Source: Flavobacteriaceae bacterium (GTDB lineage Bacteria > Bacteroidota > Bacteroidia > Flavobacteriales > Flavobacteriaceae). Taken from it: DNA of 64,000 bases. The translations under genes were made by a program, and so were the position numbers. The stretch is from the NCBI GenBank assembly GCA_003443635.1, contig CP031964.1, positions 1,148,321-1,212,320 of the forward strand, written 5' to 3'. Numbering within the stretch: the stretch's first letter is position 1; each line of letters begins with the position of its first letter. Under the pieces are notes generated by a model, which ran no database searches, was not told the DNA's origin, and was given only the letters and a program-made list of their open reading frames with translations. Shown piece after piece: positions 19,031 through 28,100 of this stretch.

Positions 19031-20800
19031 ATGGCTAAAAAAGGAGAAGGTGTTTTTGATATAAGTCTTTTTAAACGATTATTTAAGTTTATTAAGCCTT
19101 ATCAATTTGTGTTTTATGTTACATTTTTTGCTGTTATAGGATTATCAGTTTTTGGAGCAGCAAGACCATATGTATTACAACAAGCAATTGATAATAATAT
19201 CGAGAAACAGCTTACAGAAGGATTTCTGTTATATATTGTTATAATACTTAGCTTGTTAGTGTTGGAAGTTGTTTGTAACCTCTTATTTATTTATTATGCA
19301 ACTTGGCTAGGACAATCTGTAGTTAGAGATATAAGAGTAAAGTTATTTAAACACATCCTTGGTTTTAAAATGAAATATTACGATAATTCTTCAATAGGAG
19401 TTTTAATTACTAGAGCTGTGTCTGATATGGAGCGAATTGGAGATATTTTTAGTCAAGGACTTTTTATGATATTTAGTGATTTACTTAAAATGGCAGTAGT
19501 AGGTGTCGTTATGTTTTATATGAATTGGCGTTTGAGTATTATAGTATTTTGCACATTGCCTATTGTGATTATTGCTACCAAAATTTTTCAAAGATTTATG
19601 AAAAAAGCCTTTGAAGAAGTACGTACAGAAGTGTCTAATTTAAATTCGTTTGTGCAGGAGCGCGTTACAGGAATGAAAATTCTTCAATTATTTACAAGAG
19701 AAAGTATAGAATCTAAAAATTTTAAAGCCATTAATGAGCGTCACAAAAAAGGTTGGCTAAAAACAGTTTGGTATAATTCAATATTTTTCCCAATTGCAGA
19801 ATTATTATCCTCAATTGCATTAGGGTTAGTAGTATGGTATGGGGGAGCAGATATTATTAAAGGAACATCCATAACTACATTAGGTAATCTTACTGCTTTT
19901 GTAATGTTTATACCAATGATTTTTAGACCACTGAATCAAATCGCGAATAAATTTAATACTTTAATAATGGGTATGGTAGCTGCTGATCGTGTTTTTAAAA
20001 TTTTAGATACTTCGGCAAATATAGAAGATACAGGGAAAGCTACCGCAGGTCATTTTAAAGGAGATATTGTATTTAAAAATGTGAAGTTCTCGTATGTTGA
20101 AAATGAAGAGGTTTTAAAAGGAATTTCTTTTAATGTAAAAGCAGGATCTACAATTGCAATTGTAGGCTCTACAGGGGCGGGAAAATCTACAGTTATTAAT
20201 TTATTAAATCGTTTTTATGATATTAATTCTGGCGATATTTTAATAGATAATACTAATATTAATACCGTTACATTAAGTTCGTTACGTCAACAAATAGCAG
20301 TTGTTTTACAAGATGTATTTTTATTTGCAGACACTATATTAAATAATATTACCCTTAATAATCCGGAGATTCATGAAAATCAGGTTATAGAAGCAGCCAA
20401 GCAGATAGGCATTCATGATTTTATTATGAGCTTGCCAAATGGGTATCATTATAACGTAAAAGAAAGAGGAGTAATGTTATCGTCAGGACAACGACAATTA
20501 ATTTCTTTTTTAAGAGCATATGTTACCAATCCGAGCATATTAATTTTAGATGAAGCAACTTCTTCTGTCGATTCTTATTCAGAACAACTGATACAAGATG
20601 CAACAGATAAAATTACAGAAAATCGTACGTCTATTGTAATAGCACATCGTTTAGCTACGATTAAAAAAGCAGATAATATTATTGTTATGGATGCCGGTAA
20701 AATAGTAGAGCAAGGTACTCACGATGAGCTTTTAAATGTTGATAACGGTTATTATAAAAACTTATATGAAGTGCAATTTATGAAAGAAGAGGTGGCTTAA
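19031..20800 (+). CDS. ABC transporter, fused permease and ATP-binding exporter (MsbA/MdlB-like)
   Basis: 589 residues: six transmembrane helices (about 1-310) followed by a nucleotide-binding domain with Walker A GSTGAGKST, Q-loop VVLQDVFLF, signature LSSGQRQLISFLRAY, Walker B ILILDEATSSVD and H-loop IAHRLATI. The signature deviates slightly (LSSGQ for LSGGQ). It is a half-transporter, active as a dimer in the inner membrane, exporting lipids, peptides or drugs; the substrate cannot be told. It sits directly after truA and its stop overlaps the stop of the convergent DUF3667 gene by 4 bp. Confidence 0.93.
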   Translation: MAKKGEGVFDISLFKRLFKFIKPYQFVFYVTFFAVIGLSVFGAARPYVLQQAIDNNIEKQLTEGFLLYIVIILSLLVLEVVCNLLFIYYATWLGQSVVRDIRVKLFKHILGFKMKYYDNSSIGVLITRAVSDMERIGDIFSQGLFMIFSDLLKMAVVGVVMFYMNWRLSIIVFCTLPIVIIATKIFQRFMKKAFEEVRTEVSNLNSFVQERVTGMKILQLFTRESIESKNFKAINERHKKGWLKTVWYNSIFFPIAELLSSIALGLVVWYGGADIIKGTSITTLGNLTAFVMFIPMIFRPLNQIANKFNTLIMGMVAADRVFKILDTSANIEDTGKATAGHFKGDIVFKNVKFSYVENEEVLKGISFNVKAGSTIAIVGSTGAGKSTVINLLNRFYDINSGDILIDNTNINTVTLSSLRQQIAVVLQDVFLFADTILNNITLNNPEIHENQVIEAAKQIGIHDFIMSLPNGYHYNVKERGVMLSSGQRQLISFLRAYVTNPSILILDEATSSVDSYSEQLIQDATDKITENRTSIVIAHRLATIKKADNIIVMDAGKIVEQGTHDELLNVDNGYYKNLYEVQFMKEEVA

Positions 20801-21681
20801 TTAGTTTTTGGTGTTTGTGGTATTAGTGTATTGGAAGTATTAGATATCGTTTCAGCATTATTCATAACTTCTTGAATATATTCAGGCAATGGGCCTCCTA
20901 GTTGTATATAAATTCCTAAAATAATGCCTAATACAATACTTATAATTAAATATACTGCTGTTCCAATTATTATAAATAAAAACGTTTTCCAGATTAAAGT
21001 AATCCATTTTAAATCAAATAATTTTTTTAAAACGTAACTATTATATGATAACATTGTGGGAATAGTTAATAAACTAACCCAAATTAACGAGTTATCTATA
21101 ATGTTTTTTAGTAAAAACAATGCTATGGTAACTAAAAACCCTAAAATAGTCGTAACAGAATACGTGTAGAGATAAATAACAGTATGCTCTACAAAATTGT
21201 ATTTTCTATAATTTATAAACACAATATACGAGATTAATGCCATCACAGGAATTGTAATAAAAATGATTATTGATGAATAATCTCCAGCAAAAGACATTGA
21301 ACTTCTTACCTGTTCAATTATTGAATTGGCATTTGTGTTTTGAGTAGACTGGATATTAGGATTATTAATAAAATCATTAAAAAAAGTATTTATAATAAAA
21401 AACTGTATTGCAGAAAAAGCAAGCGATATTGCGATAAAGCTTATAGGGTTTACATATTTTTTTCGAGTACCATTTATATAACCATCGATTACGGCTTTTG
21501 GCTTGGTAAAAAGATGAATAAAAGTCCTTAAGGGTTTATTTTCTATATTAAAAAACTCTTCTCCAGCCTGTTCTACTAAACCTTTAAATGTTAATCTATT
21601 TTTAATAACTCTAGCACCGCAATGGAGACAGTAATTCGTGGCGTAAATAGATAATGGAGTATTACAATTTTTACAATTCAT
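20797..21681 (-). CDS. DUF3667 membrane protein with N-terminal zinc ribbon
   Basis: 294 residues. The N-terminus holds a zinc ribbon (CKNCNTPLSIYATNYCLHCG), followed by the DUF3667 block with FFNIENKPLRTFIHLFTKP and YVNPISF, then about five transmembrane segments. The family is common in Bacteroidota and functionally uncharacterised. Its ATG shares one base with the stop codon of cdaA (TAATG), which indicates translational coupling and one transcript with the diadenylate cyclase. Confidence 0.85.
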   Translation of the reverse strand: MNCKNCNTPLSIYATNYCLHCGARVIKNRLTFKGLVEQAGEEFFNIENKPLRTFIHLFTKPKAVIDGYINGTRKKYVNPISFIAISLAFSAIQFFIINTFFNDFINNPNIQSTQNTNANSIIEQVRSSMSFAGDYSSIIIFITIPVMALISYIVFINYRKYNFVEHTVIYLYTYSVTTILGFLVTIALFLLKNIIDNSLIWVSLLTIPTMLSYNSYVLKKLFDLKWITLIWKTFLFIIIGTAVYLIISIVLGIILGIYIQLGGPLPEYIQEVMNNAETISNTSNTLIPQTPKTN

Positions 21682-22469
21682 TAAACTAAATTCTCATTTA
21701 TTTGCGAAATTAATTCTTCTGTGTTTTTATACATTATAAATTCTCCATTTTTAATATAAGATAATTGGCCAGTTTCTTCAGAAACTACTAAGGCTAGAGC
21801 ATCTGTTTTTTCAGTAATACCTATAGCTGCTCTATGACGTAACCCAAAACGCTCGGGAATATTTTTTTCATTATTTACAGGAAGTATTACTCGTGTAGCT
21901 TTTACAATATTGTTAGCAATAATTACTGCTCCGTCGTGTAAAGGGCTATTTTTAAAAAAAATACTTTCAAGTATGGGTTGTGTAACACTAATGTTCATTT
22001 GGTCACCTGTATTCACTAAGAAATCGAGATTGTTGTTGCGTTCTATAACAATTAAAGCTCCAGTTTTAGAACTCCCCATTTTTATGCAAGCAGAAATAAC
22101 ATCTTCAATATTGGTAGTATTATTAGTTTCAGTTTTTAGGAAATTAATCCGTTTTAAAAAATTACTTTTTTTGCCAAAATTGGTTGAACCTACCATTAAT
22201 AAAAATTTCCGGATCTCTTGTTGAAATACAACAATTAAAGCGATAAGTCCGACACTCATAAAACCTCCTAAAATTTTACTGAGTAGCTTCATCTGTAGTG
22301 CTTCAGTAAGTAAAAATATAAGGTAAATAATAACAATGCCAATAAAAATATTGATAGCTACTGTGCCCTTAACAAGCTTGTATATATAATAAAGTAAAAA
22401 CGCTACTAATATAACATCAATGATATCTATTAATGTAAACTTTAGTATTTCGTTTAAAAATTCTTTCAA
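21681..22469 (-). CDS. cdaA: Diadenylate cyclase CdaA
   Basis: Makes the second messenger c-di-AMP from two ATP at the inner membrane. The 262 residues start with three hydrophobic segments (about 10-80) and continue into the DAC (DisA_N) domain, with the catalytic motifs LHDGAVII and FGLRHRAAIG (DGA and RHR). The length is typical for CdaA. The gene is translationally coupled to DUF3667 downstream and follows folP by 69 bp on the same strand. c-di-AMP usually controls potassium and osmolyte balance; no target is visible here. Confidence 0.96.
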   Translation of the reverse strand: MKEFLNEILKFTLIDIIDVILVAFLLYYIYKLVKGTVAINIFIGIVIIYLIFLLTEALQMKLLSKILGGFMSVGLIALIVVFQQEIRKFLLMVGSTNFGKKSNFLKRINFLKTETNNTTNIEDVISACIKMGSSKTGALIVIERNNNLDFLVNTGDQMNISVTQPILESIFFKNSPLHDGAVIIANNIVKATRVILPVNNEKNIPERFGLRHRAAIGITEKTDALALVVSEETGQLSYIKNGEFIMYKNTEELISQINENLV

Positions 22470-22538
22470 GCTAAAGAAGGTTTTATAAATTTCAATAAAT
22501 ATAGCTAAATATAGATAAATTCATAATTAAGATATAAG

Positions 22539-23360
22539 TTAATGTAATTGACTGGTAAGAGCTATACATTCCATAGCTTCTTTTACATCATGAACTCTTA
22601 ATATTGAAGCTCCTTTTAGTAAAGCAATAGTGTTTAAACTACTTGTGCCATTAAGTGCTTCTTGAGGAGAATTCTTTAATAATTTATAGATCATCGATTT
22701 TCTAGATATTCCAATTAATAAAGGTAAATCTATAAGTTTTAAAAGTTCTAACTGATTTAGTAGTTTATAATTTTGCTCTAAAGTTTTTGAAAACCCAAAC
22801 CCAGGATCAATAATAATATCATTTACTTGATGTGATCGTGCTTCATTAATTTTTTTAGAAAAATAATAGATAATTTCTTTTATCATATCTTCATAATGTA
22901 TGTTCTGTTCCATATTTTGGGGGGTCCCAATCATATGCATTACTATATAAGGCACGCTAAGTTTCCCTATAGTTGACATCATTTCATTATCTAATTGTCC
23001 AGCAGAAATATCATTAATTAATGCAGCTCCATGGGCTATACATTGTTTAGCAATACTGCTTCTAAAAGTATCTATAGATAATAAACTACTTGGAAAATGC
23101 TTTAATAAGAGGTCTATTATAGGTAATATGCGTTGTAGTTCTTCAGCTTCACTAATATGTGTTGCTCCTGGTCGAGAGCTGTATGCACCAACATCTATGA
23201 AAGTAGCACCTTCAGACAGCATTTTTTCTGTTTGTAACAAAATAGATTTCTCATCATTAAACTTATTTCCGTCATAAAAAGAATCTGGAGTTATATTTAG
23301 GATTCCCATTACTTTTGGTGATGATAAATCGATGAGTTGCCCTTTGCAATTTATAGTCAT
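22539..23360 (-). CDS. folP: Dihydropteroate synthase
   Basis: Joins 6-hydroxymethyl-dihydropterin pyrophosphate with p-aminobenzoate in folate synthesis; the sulfonamide target. The 273 residues form a TIM barrel with the family blocks MGILNITPDSFYDG, DVGAYSSRPGA, LINDISAG, IIDPGFGFSKT and LIGISRKSMI. It heads the minus-strand run folP-cdaA-DUF3667 and diverges from the DUF1599 gene, an arrangement common in Bacteroidota. Confidence 0.97.
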   Translation of the reverse strand: MTINCKGQLIDLSSPKVMGILNITPDSFYDGNKFNDEKSILLQTEKMLSEGATFIDVGAYSSRPGATHISEAEELQRILPIIDLLLKHFPSSLLSIDTFRSSIAKQCIAHGAALINDISAGQLDNEMMSTIGKLSVPYIVMHMIGTPQNMEQNIHYEDMIKEIIYYFSKKINEARSHQVNDIIIDPGFGFSKTLEQNYKLLNQLELLKLIDLPLLIGISRKSMIYKLLKNSPQEALNGTSSLNTIALLKGASILRVHDVKEAMECIALTSQLH

Positions 23361-23466
23361 TTATAACACTTTAGAAGTCTATAATTTATAGTTTTAAAAC
23401 TTTAAACCATAAACTTTGAACATTTAAAAATTTTAAGCGAAATTTACGCAAAATTCGATTTACTTT

Positions 23467-24006
23467 ATGCAAAATACATCAAAACAATACGATGAAGTAA
23501 TCTCTGTTTGTAGAGACTTGTTTAAGAACAAAATGCAGGATTATGGTAGTGCGTGGAGAATTCTTAGATTACCATCGTTAACAGATCAGATTTTTATTAA
23601 AGCACAACGTATTCGCAGTTTGCAGCAAAATGATGTGAGAAAAGTAGATGAAGGTGAAGTGAGTGAATTTATAGGTATTATTAATTACTGCATTATGGCA
23701 TTAATACAAATAGATAAAGGGGTTGTAGAACAACCTGATTTATCTGTTACAGAAGCCACAAAATTATATGATGAAAAAATAACTATTACAAAGCAGTTAA
23801 TGTTAGATAAAAATCACGATTATGGAGAAGCTTGGCGTGATATGCGAGTAAGCTCTTTAACAGATTTAATTTTACAAAAACTACTTCGTGTAAAACAAAT
23901 TGAAGATAACTCTGGAAAAACTATTGTTAGCGAAGGGATTGATGCTAATTATCAAGATATGATTAACTATGCTGTGTTTTCCCTAATTCATTTAAAAGAT
24001 AACTAA
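23467..24006 (+). CDS. DUF1599 family protein with internal duplication
   Basis: 179 residues consisting of two copies of the same ~80-residue helical unit. The first reads YDEVISVCRDLFKNKMQDYG...AWRILRLPSLTD, the second YDEKITITKQLMLDKNHDYG...AWRDMRVSSLTD; each ends in a (I/M)INY segment. The family has been linked to nucleotide-modification-type domains, but no activity is established here. First gene of a co-oriented run with the DoxX-type protein, tpiA, prmA and clpS. Confidence 0.85.
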   Translation: MQNTSKQYDEVISVCRDLFKNKMQDYGSAWRILRLPSLTDQIFIKAQRIRSLQQNDVRKVDEGEVSEFIGIINYCIMALIQIDKGVVEQPDLSVTEATKLYDEKITITKQLMLDKNHDYGEAWRDMRVSSLTDLILQKLLRVKQIEDNSGKTIVSEGIDANYQDMINYAVFSLIHLKDN

Positions 24007-24013
24007 AATATAT

Positions 24014-25114
24014 ATGAAACTATTAGTTGCAATTTCAAGAATACTTGTCGGAGGTTTATTTATTTTTTCAGGATTAATAAAATTAAATGATCCAATTGGG
24101 TTTTCGTTTAAGCTAGAAGAATATTTTGGAGCTACCGTTTTTGACATTCCATTTCTTGTTCCTTATGTGCTTATCATAGCTATTTTTGTGGTTGTTTTTG
24201 AAGTGATCTTAGGTGTTTTTTTATTAATAGGATATAAACCTAAATTTACGGTTTGGAGTTTATTAGGGATGATTGTGTTTTTTACTTTTTTAACTTTTTA
24301 TTCTGCATATTATAATAAAGTTACAGATTGTGGTTGTTTTGGTGATGCTATAAAATTAACTCCTTGGGAGTCCTTTACTAAAGATATTATCTTATTAGTA
24401 TTTATAGTAGTTCTTTTTGTTGGAGTGAAGCATATTAAACCAATACTAGGTAAACTGGGGCTAACTATAGTATCGTTACTTAGTTTTATTTTTTGCTTTG
24501 GGATTGTATATCACGTCCTATTACATTTACCAATAAAAGATTTTAGACCTTATAAAATAGGAGCAAATATTTATGAAAATATGATTGTTCCTGACGATGC
24601 CCCAAAACCTATTTTTGAATATACTTGGGTGTTTAAAGTTAATGGAGAAGAACAGACCATAGTTAATAATGGAGCATACCCTAATATTGAAGGAGGAGAG
24701 TATGTTAGCTCTACTTCTAAAGAAATAGATCCAGGTTACGAACCGCCAATTCATGATTTCTCAATGGAACGTGACGGAGAAGATTTTACTTTAGAACTAT
24801 TAAACGAAGAAAAGCTTATTGTTTTTATATCCTATAACCTTAATAAAGCTGAAAGCCCTGGATTGGCAGAATTGCAAAATGTTAAAAATGAAGCAATTAA
24901 TAAAGGTTATAAGGTAATCGGTTTAACAGCTACTGGACCTGAAGAACAAGAAGCATTTTCTAAACGTAATGGTTTTGATTTTGACTTTTATTTTTGTGAT
25001 GAAACTGCCTTAAAAACAATAGTACGTTCAAATCCAGCAGTATTAAAATTACATAAAGGGACAGTTATTCAAAAGTTACATTGGAATGATATTGAAGATT
25101 TAAAACTAGATTAA
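24014..25114 (+). CDS. DoxX/MauE-like membrane protein with C-terminal thioredoxin-like domain (BT_3928 type)
   Basis: 366 residues. The N-terminal part has four transmembrane segments in DoxX/MauE style with the conserved GGLFIFSGLIKLNDPIG and a cysteine motif TDCGCFGD between helices. After a fifth hydrophobic segment follows a soluble domain (about 180-366) with a thioredoxin-like fold pattern (KLIVFISYNLNKAE, KVIGLTATGPEE, NPAVLKLHKGTVI) but no CxxC. Such BT_3928-family proteins lie next to DUF1599 and tpiA across Bacteroidota. A redox or disulfide-related role at the membrane is plausible from the MauE relation but is not shown. Confidence 0.82.
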   Translation: MKLLVAISRILVGGLFIFSGLIKLNDPIGFSFKLEEYFGATVFDIPFLVPYVLIIAIFVVVFEVILGVFLLIGYKPKFTVWSLLGMIVFFTFLTFYSAYYNKVTDCGCFGDAIKLTPWESFTKDIILLVFIVVLFVGVKHIKPILGKLGLTIVSLLSFIFCFGIVYHVLLHLPIKDFRPYKIGANIYENMIVPDDAPKPIFEYTWVFKVNGEEQTIVNNGAYPNIEGGEYVSSTSKEIDPGYEPPIHDFSMERDGEDFTLELLNEEKLIVFISYNLNKAESPGLAELQNVKNEAINKGYKVIGLTATGPEEQEAFSKRNGFDFDFYFCDETALKTIVRSNPAVLKLHKGTVIQKLHWNDIEDLKLD

Positions 25115-25115
25115 T

Positions 25116-26192
25116 TTGTTTAATTATCTTCTAAATAAAATATTTTATGCCGCTCTTACTTTATTTGGAGTAGTAACCGTAATCTTCTTTTTATTTAATG
25201 TACTTCCTGGAGACCCTGCACAAATGATGTTAGGACAGAATGAAGATAGTCAACAACTAGAAATTGTCAAGCAAAAATATGGTTTTGATAAACCTATTGG
25301 TATACAATATGTTTATTATTTAAACGATTTATCTCCAATTTCATTTCATTCAAAACTAAAAACAAACTATACTTATTTAGATAAAAATAAATATACAGCT
25401 AGCAAGTTGTTTTCAATTGGAAATACTACTGTAGTTTTAAAATTTCCATACTTACGTGAATCATTTACTAAGCAAGGCAAAAAAGTCTCGCAAGTTTTAA
25501 AAGAAACACTTCCAAATACATTTGTATTAGCAGTGTCTGCCATTGTAATCGCAATGATATTAGGATTATTTTTAGGAGTGATCTCGGCACGATTTAAAGA
25601 CACATGGATTGATAAAACAATTCAAATATTAAGTACGTTGGGTATGAGTGTACCTTCATTTTTTAGCGCCATTTTATTTGCTTGGCTTTTTGGATATGTA
25701 CTACATAAGTATACCAATCTGGAAATGACGGGGAGTTTATACGAGCTTGATGATTTTGGAGAGAAAACTTATATTAAGTGGAAAAACTTAATTTTGCCAG
25801 CAATTGTTTTAGGGATTCGACCTTTAGCAGTAGTTATTCAGTTAATGAGAAATTCACTTTTAGAGGTTTTTAACCAAGATTATATTCGTACTGCAAGAGC
25901 TAAAGGACTGAGTGAATTTAAAGTGATACAAAAACACGCTATAAAAAATGCATTAAACCCTGTGGTAACAGCCATTTCTGGTTGGTTTGCTTCAATGCTA
26001 GCAGGAGCTGTATTCGTGGAGTATATTTTTGGATGGAACGGCTTAGGAAAAGAAATTGTAAATGCATTAAATACATTAGATCTCCCGGTAATTATGGGAT
26101 CTGTATTAATAATTGCTCTATTATTTATAGTAATAAATATTTTTGTAGATATTATTTATGCGTGGTTAGACCCTAAAATAAAACTAAATTAA
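25116..26192 (+). CDS. ABC transporter permease, DppB/OppB family
   Basis: 358 residues. Begins at TTG 25116, one base after the previous stop; no ATG lies near, and the N-terminus MFNYLLNKIFYAALTLFGVVTVIFFLF is that of the family. It contains the FNVLPGDPAQMMLGQN block and the BPD_transp_1 region with the EAA-type loop YIRTARAKGLSEFKVIQKHAIKNAL. Six transmembrane segments are expected. It would be half of a peptide or nickel-type importer, yet no partner permease, ATPase or binding protein is in the window. Confidence 0.9.
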   Translation: MFNYLLNKIFYAALTLFGVVTVIFFLFNVLPGDPAQMMLGQNEDSQQLEIVKQKYGFDKPIGIQYVYYLNDLSPISFHSKLKTNYTYLDKNKYTASKLFSIGNTTVVLKFPYLRESFTKQGKKVSQVLKETLPNTFVLAVSAIVIAMILGLFLGVISARFKDTWIDKTIQILSTLGMSVPSFFSAILFAWLFGYVLHKYTNLEMTGSLYELDDFGEKTYIKWKNLILPAIVLGIRPLAVVIQLMRNSLLEVFNQDYIRTARAKGLSEFKVIQKHAIKNALNPVVTAISGWFASMLAGAVFVEYIFGWNGLGKEIVNALNTLDLPVIMGSVLIIALLFIVINIFVDIIYAWLDPKIKLN

Positions 26193-26213
26193 AAGATAAA
26201 ATTAAAGGATAGA

Positions 26214-26963
26214 ATGAGAACACAAATAGTAGCAGGGAACTGGAAAATGAATAATGATCTATCACAATCAGAATTGCTAATATCTGCTTTAAAGCAACAA
26301 ATACAAACCTCAAATGCTGAGGTGATGATTGCTCCAACATTTACGAATTTATACAGTGCGTTTAAATCATTAAAAGCGAGTAATATAGAGGTTATTGCAC
26401 AGAATATGCATTTTGCAGAACATGGCGCTTATACAGGTGAGATTAGCGCAAAAATGTTAAAGAGTGTAGGAGTAGAAGTTGTGATTTTAGGACATAGCGA
26501 ACGTCGTGCTTATTTTAATGAAACAGATGAGGTGCTTTCAAAAAAAGTAAATGCAGCTTTAGAGCATGAATTAGAAATTATATTTTGTTTTGGAGAAGAA
26601 TTAGAAGATCGTAAAACAGAAAATCATTTTCTAGTTGTTGAATGCCAAATAAAAAAAGCGTTGTTTCATTTGCCAGAGAGCGCTTGGAAGCATATAGTTT
26701 TGGCTTATGAGCCAGTTTGGGCGATTGGCACGGGAGAAACAGCATCTCCAGATCAAGCACAAGAAATGCACCAATTTATCCGTAAGACGGTTAAAGATCA
26801 TTATAGCGAAAGCACTGCAGAGAATGTATCTATTCTTTATGGAGGTAGTGTAAAACCTAATAATGCCAAAGAAATTTTTTCTAAACCAGATGTAGATGGT
26901 GGTCTTATTGGGGGAGCAGCATTAAATGCAGAAGATTTTTTTGCTATTGTAAATGCATTTTAA
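26214..26963 (+). CDS. tpiA: Triosephosphate isomerase
   Basis: Interconverts dihydroxyacetone phosphate and glyceraldehyde 3-phosphate in glycolysis. The 249-residue TIM barrel has the substrate lysine in AGNWKMNND, the catalytic His in LGHSERRAYF, the catalytic Glu and flexible loop in AYEPVWAIGTGE, and the phosphate-binding YGGSVKPNN and GGLIGGAAL. It lies in a run with prmA 9 bp downstream. Confidence 0.98.
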   Translation: MRTQIVAGNWKMNNDLSQSELLISALKQQIQTSNAEVMIAPTFTNLYSAFKSLKASNIEVIAQNMHFAEHGAYTGEISAKMLKSVGVEVVILGHSERRAYFNETDEVLSKKVNAALEHELEIIFCFGEELEDRKTENHFLVVECQIKKALFHLPESAWKHIVLAYEPVWAIGTGETASPDQAQEMHQFIRKTVKDHYSESTAENVSILYGGSVKPNNAKEIFSKPDVDGGLIGGAALNAEDFFAIVNAF

Positions 26964-26972
26964 TTAATAAAG

Positions 26973-27809
26973 ATGTCAAACACCATATATATAGGATATT
27001 ATTTTAAAGTTAAACCTTTAGAAATAGGAGTAGAAATACTGATTGCAGAGTTGGGTTATGCAGGTTTTGAAAGTTTTGTAGAAACCACAGAAGGAGTTAC
27101 AGCTTATATTCAAAAAAGAGAATGGAATGCCAACATATTAGACGAAGTACAAATATTAAACTCAGGAGAGTTTCAAATTACGTATACTTACGAAGAGATA
27201 GAGCAAACAAATTGGAATGAAGAATGGGAGAAAAATTTTAGCCCTATAATTGTAGATAATATTTGTGCAGTAAGAGCTCCATTTCACGAACCTTTTAATA
27301 CAACTTATGATATTGTTATAGAACCCAAAATGAGTTTCGGAACCGGCCATCATGAAACTACGTATATGATGATTCAACACATTTTAAAAAATGATATGAC
27401 AGATAAATCGGTGTTAGATATGGGGTGTGGTACAGGTGTTTTAGCTATTTTAACAGAAATGAAAGGCGCAAAACCTATTGATGCTATTGATATTGATAAT
27501 TGGTGTTATTTAAATAGCTTAGAAAATGTAGAGCGTAATAATCGAGAACATATTTCTGTTTACGAAGGTGATGCAAGTTTGTTGGCAGAAAAATCTTATG
27601 ATGTAATTATAGCTAATATTAATAGAAATATTTTATTACAAGACTTGAAAATTTATGCAAGTTGCTTAAATCCTAAGGGGGTGTTGTTTTTGAGTGGATT
27701 TTATACAACAGATGTTCCTGTCATAGAAAAAGAATGCCATGCACATATGTTAAAACTTGAAGAAAAATTAGAAAGAAATAATTGGGTATCGCTAAAATTT
27801 TTAAATTAG
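26973..27809 (+). CDS. prmA: Ribosomal protein L11 methyltransferase
   Basis: SAM-dependent enzyme that trimethylates ribosomal protein L11. In its 278 residues an N-terminal L11-recognition domain (about 1-110) is followed by the catalytic domain with FGTGHHETTYMM, the SAM motif LDMGCGTGVLAIL, DIDNWCYLNSLENVERN and the active-site IIANINRNIL (N-I-N instead of the NPPY-type motif, normal for PrmA). Located between tpiA and clpS. Confidence 0.96.
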   Translation: MSNTIYIGYYFKVKPLEIGVEILIAELGYAGFESFVETTEGVTAYIQKREWNANILDEVQILNSGEFQITYTYEEIEQTNWNEEWEKNFSPIIVDNICAVRAPFHEPFNTTYDIVIEPKMSFGTGHHETTYMMIQHILKNDMTDKSVLDMGCGTGVLAILTEMKGAKPIDAIDIDNWCYLNSLENVERNNREHISVYEGDASLLAEKSYDVIIANINRNILLQDLKIYASCLNPKGVLFLSGFYTTDVPVIEKECHAHMLKLEEKLERNNWVSLKFLN

Positions 27810-27824
27810 TACAAACTTTTGATT

Positions 27825-28100
27825 ATGAGTACAAAGGAAAAATACCTTGAAGAAGTTTCGATACAAGAAGAAGTACAGAAAAATAATGAGATTGTACTTT
27901 ATAACGATGATGTAAATACATTTGATCATGTTATAGATACACTTATGTATGCTTGTAACCATACTCCTGAGCAAGCAGAACAATGTTCTATTATTGTTCA
28001 CCATAAAGGAAAATGCACCGTAAAAACTGGTGTTTATGATGAGTTAGAACCTCAATGTACAATGCTTTTAGATGCTGGACTTAGTGCAGAAATAGTTTAA
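27825..28100 (+). CDS. clpS: ATP-dependent Clp protease adaptor ClpS
   Basis: 91 residues from the ATG at 27825 (an in-frame TTG two codons earlier is less likely). ClpS delivers N-end-rule substrates to ClpAP. Core motifs: IVLYNDDVNTFDHVIDTLMYAC and the later HHKGKCTVKTG, in which NDD-x-x-T-F and the H-x-x-G-K block form the N-degron pocket. It follows prmA by 15 bp and ends next to the convergent M28 peptidase stop. Confidence 0.95.
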   Translation: MSTKEKYLEEVSIQEEVQKNNEIVLYNDDVNTFDHVIDTLMYACNHTPEQAEQCSIIVHHKGKCTVKTGVYDELEPQCTMLLDAGLSAEIV

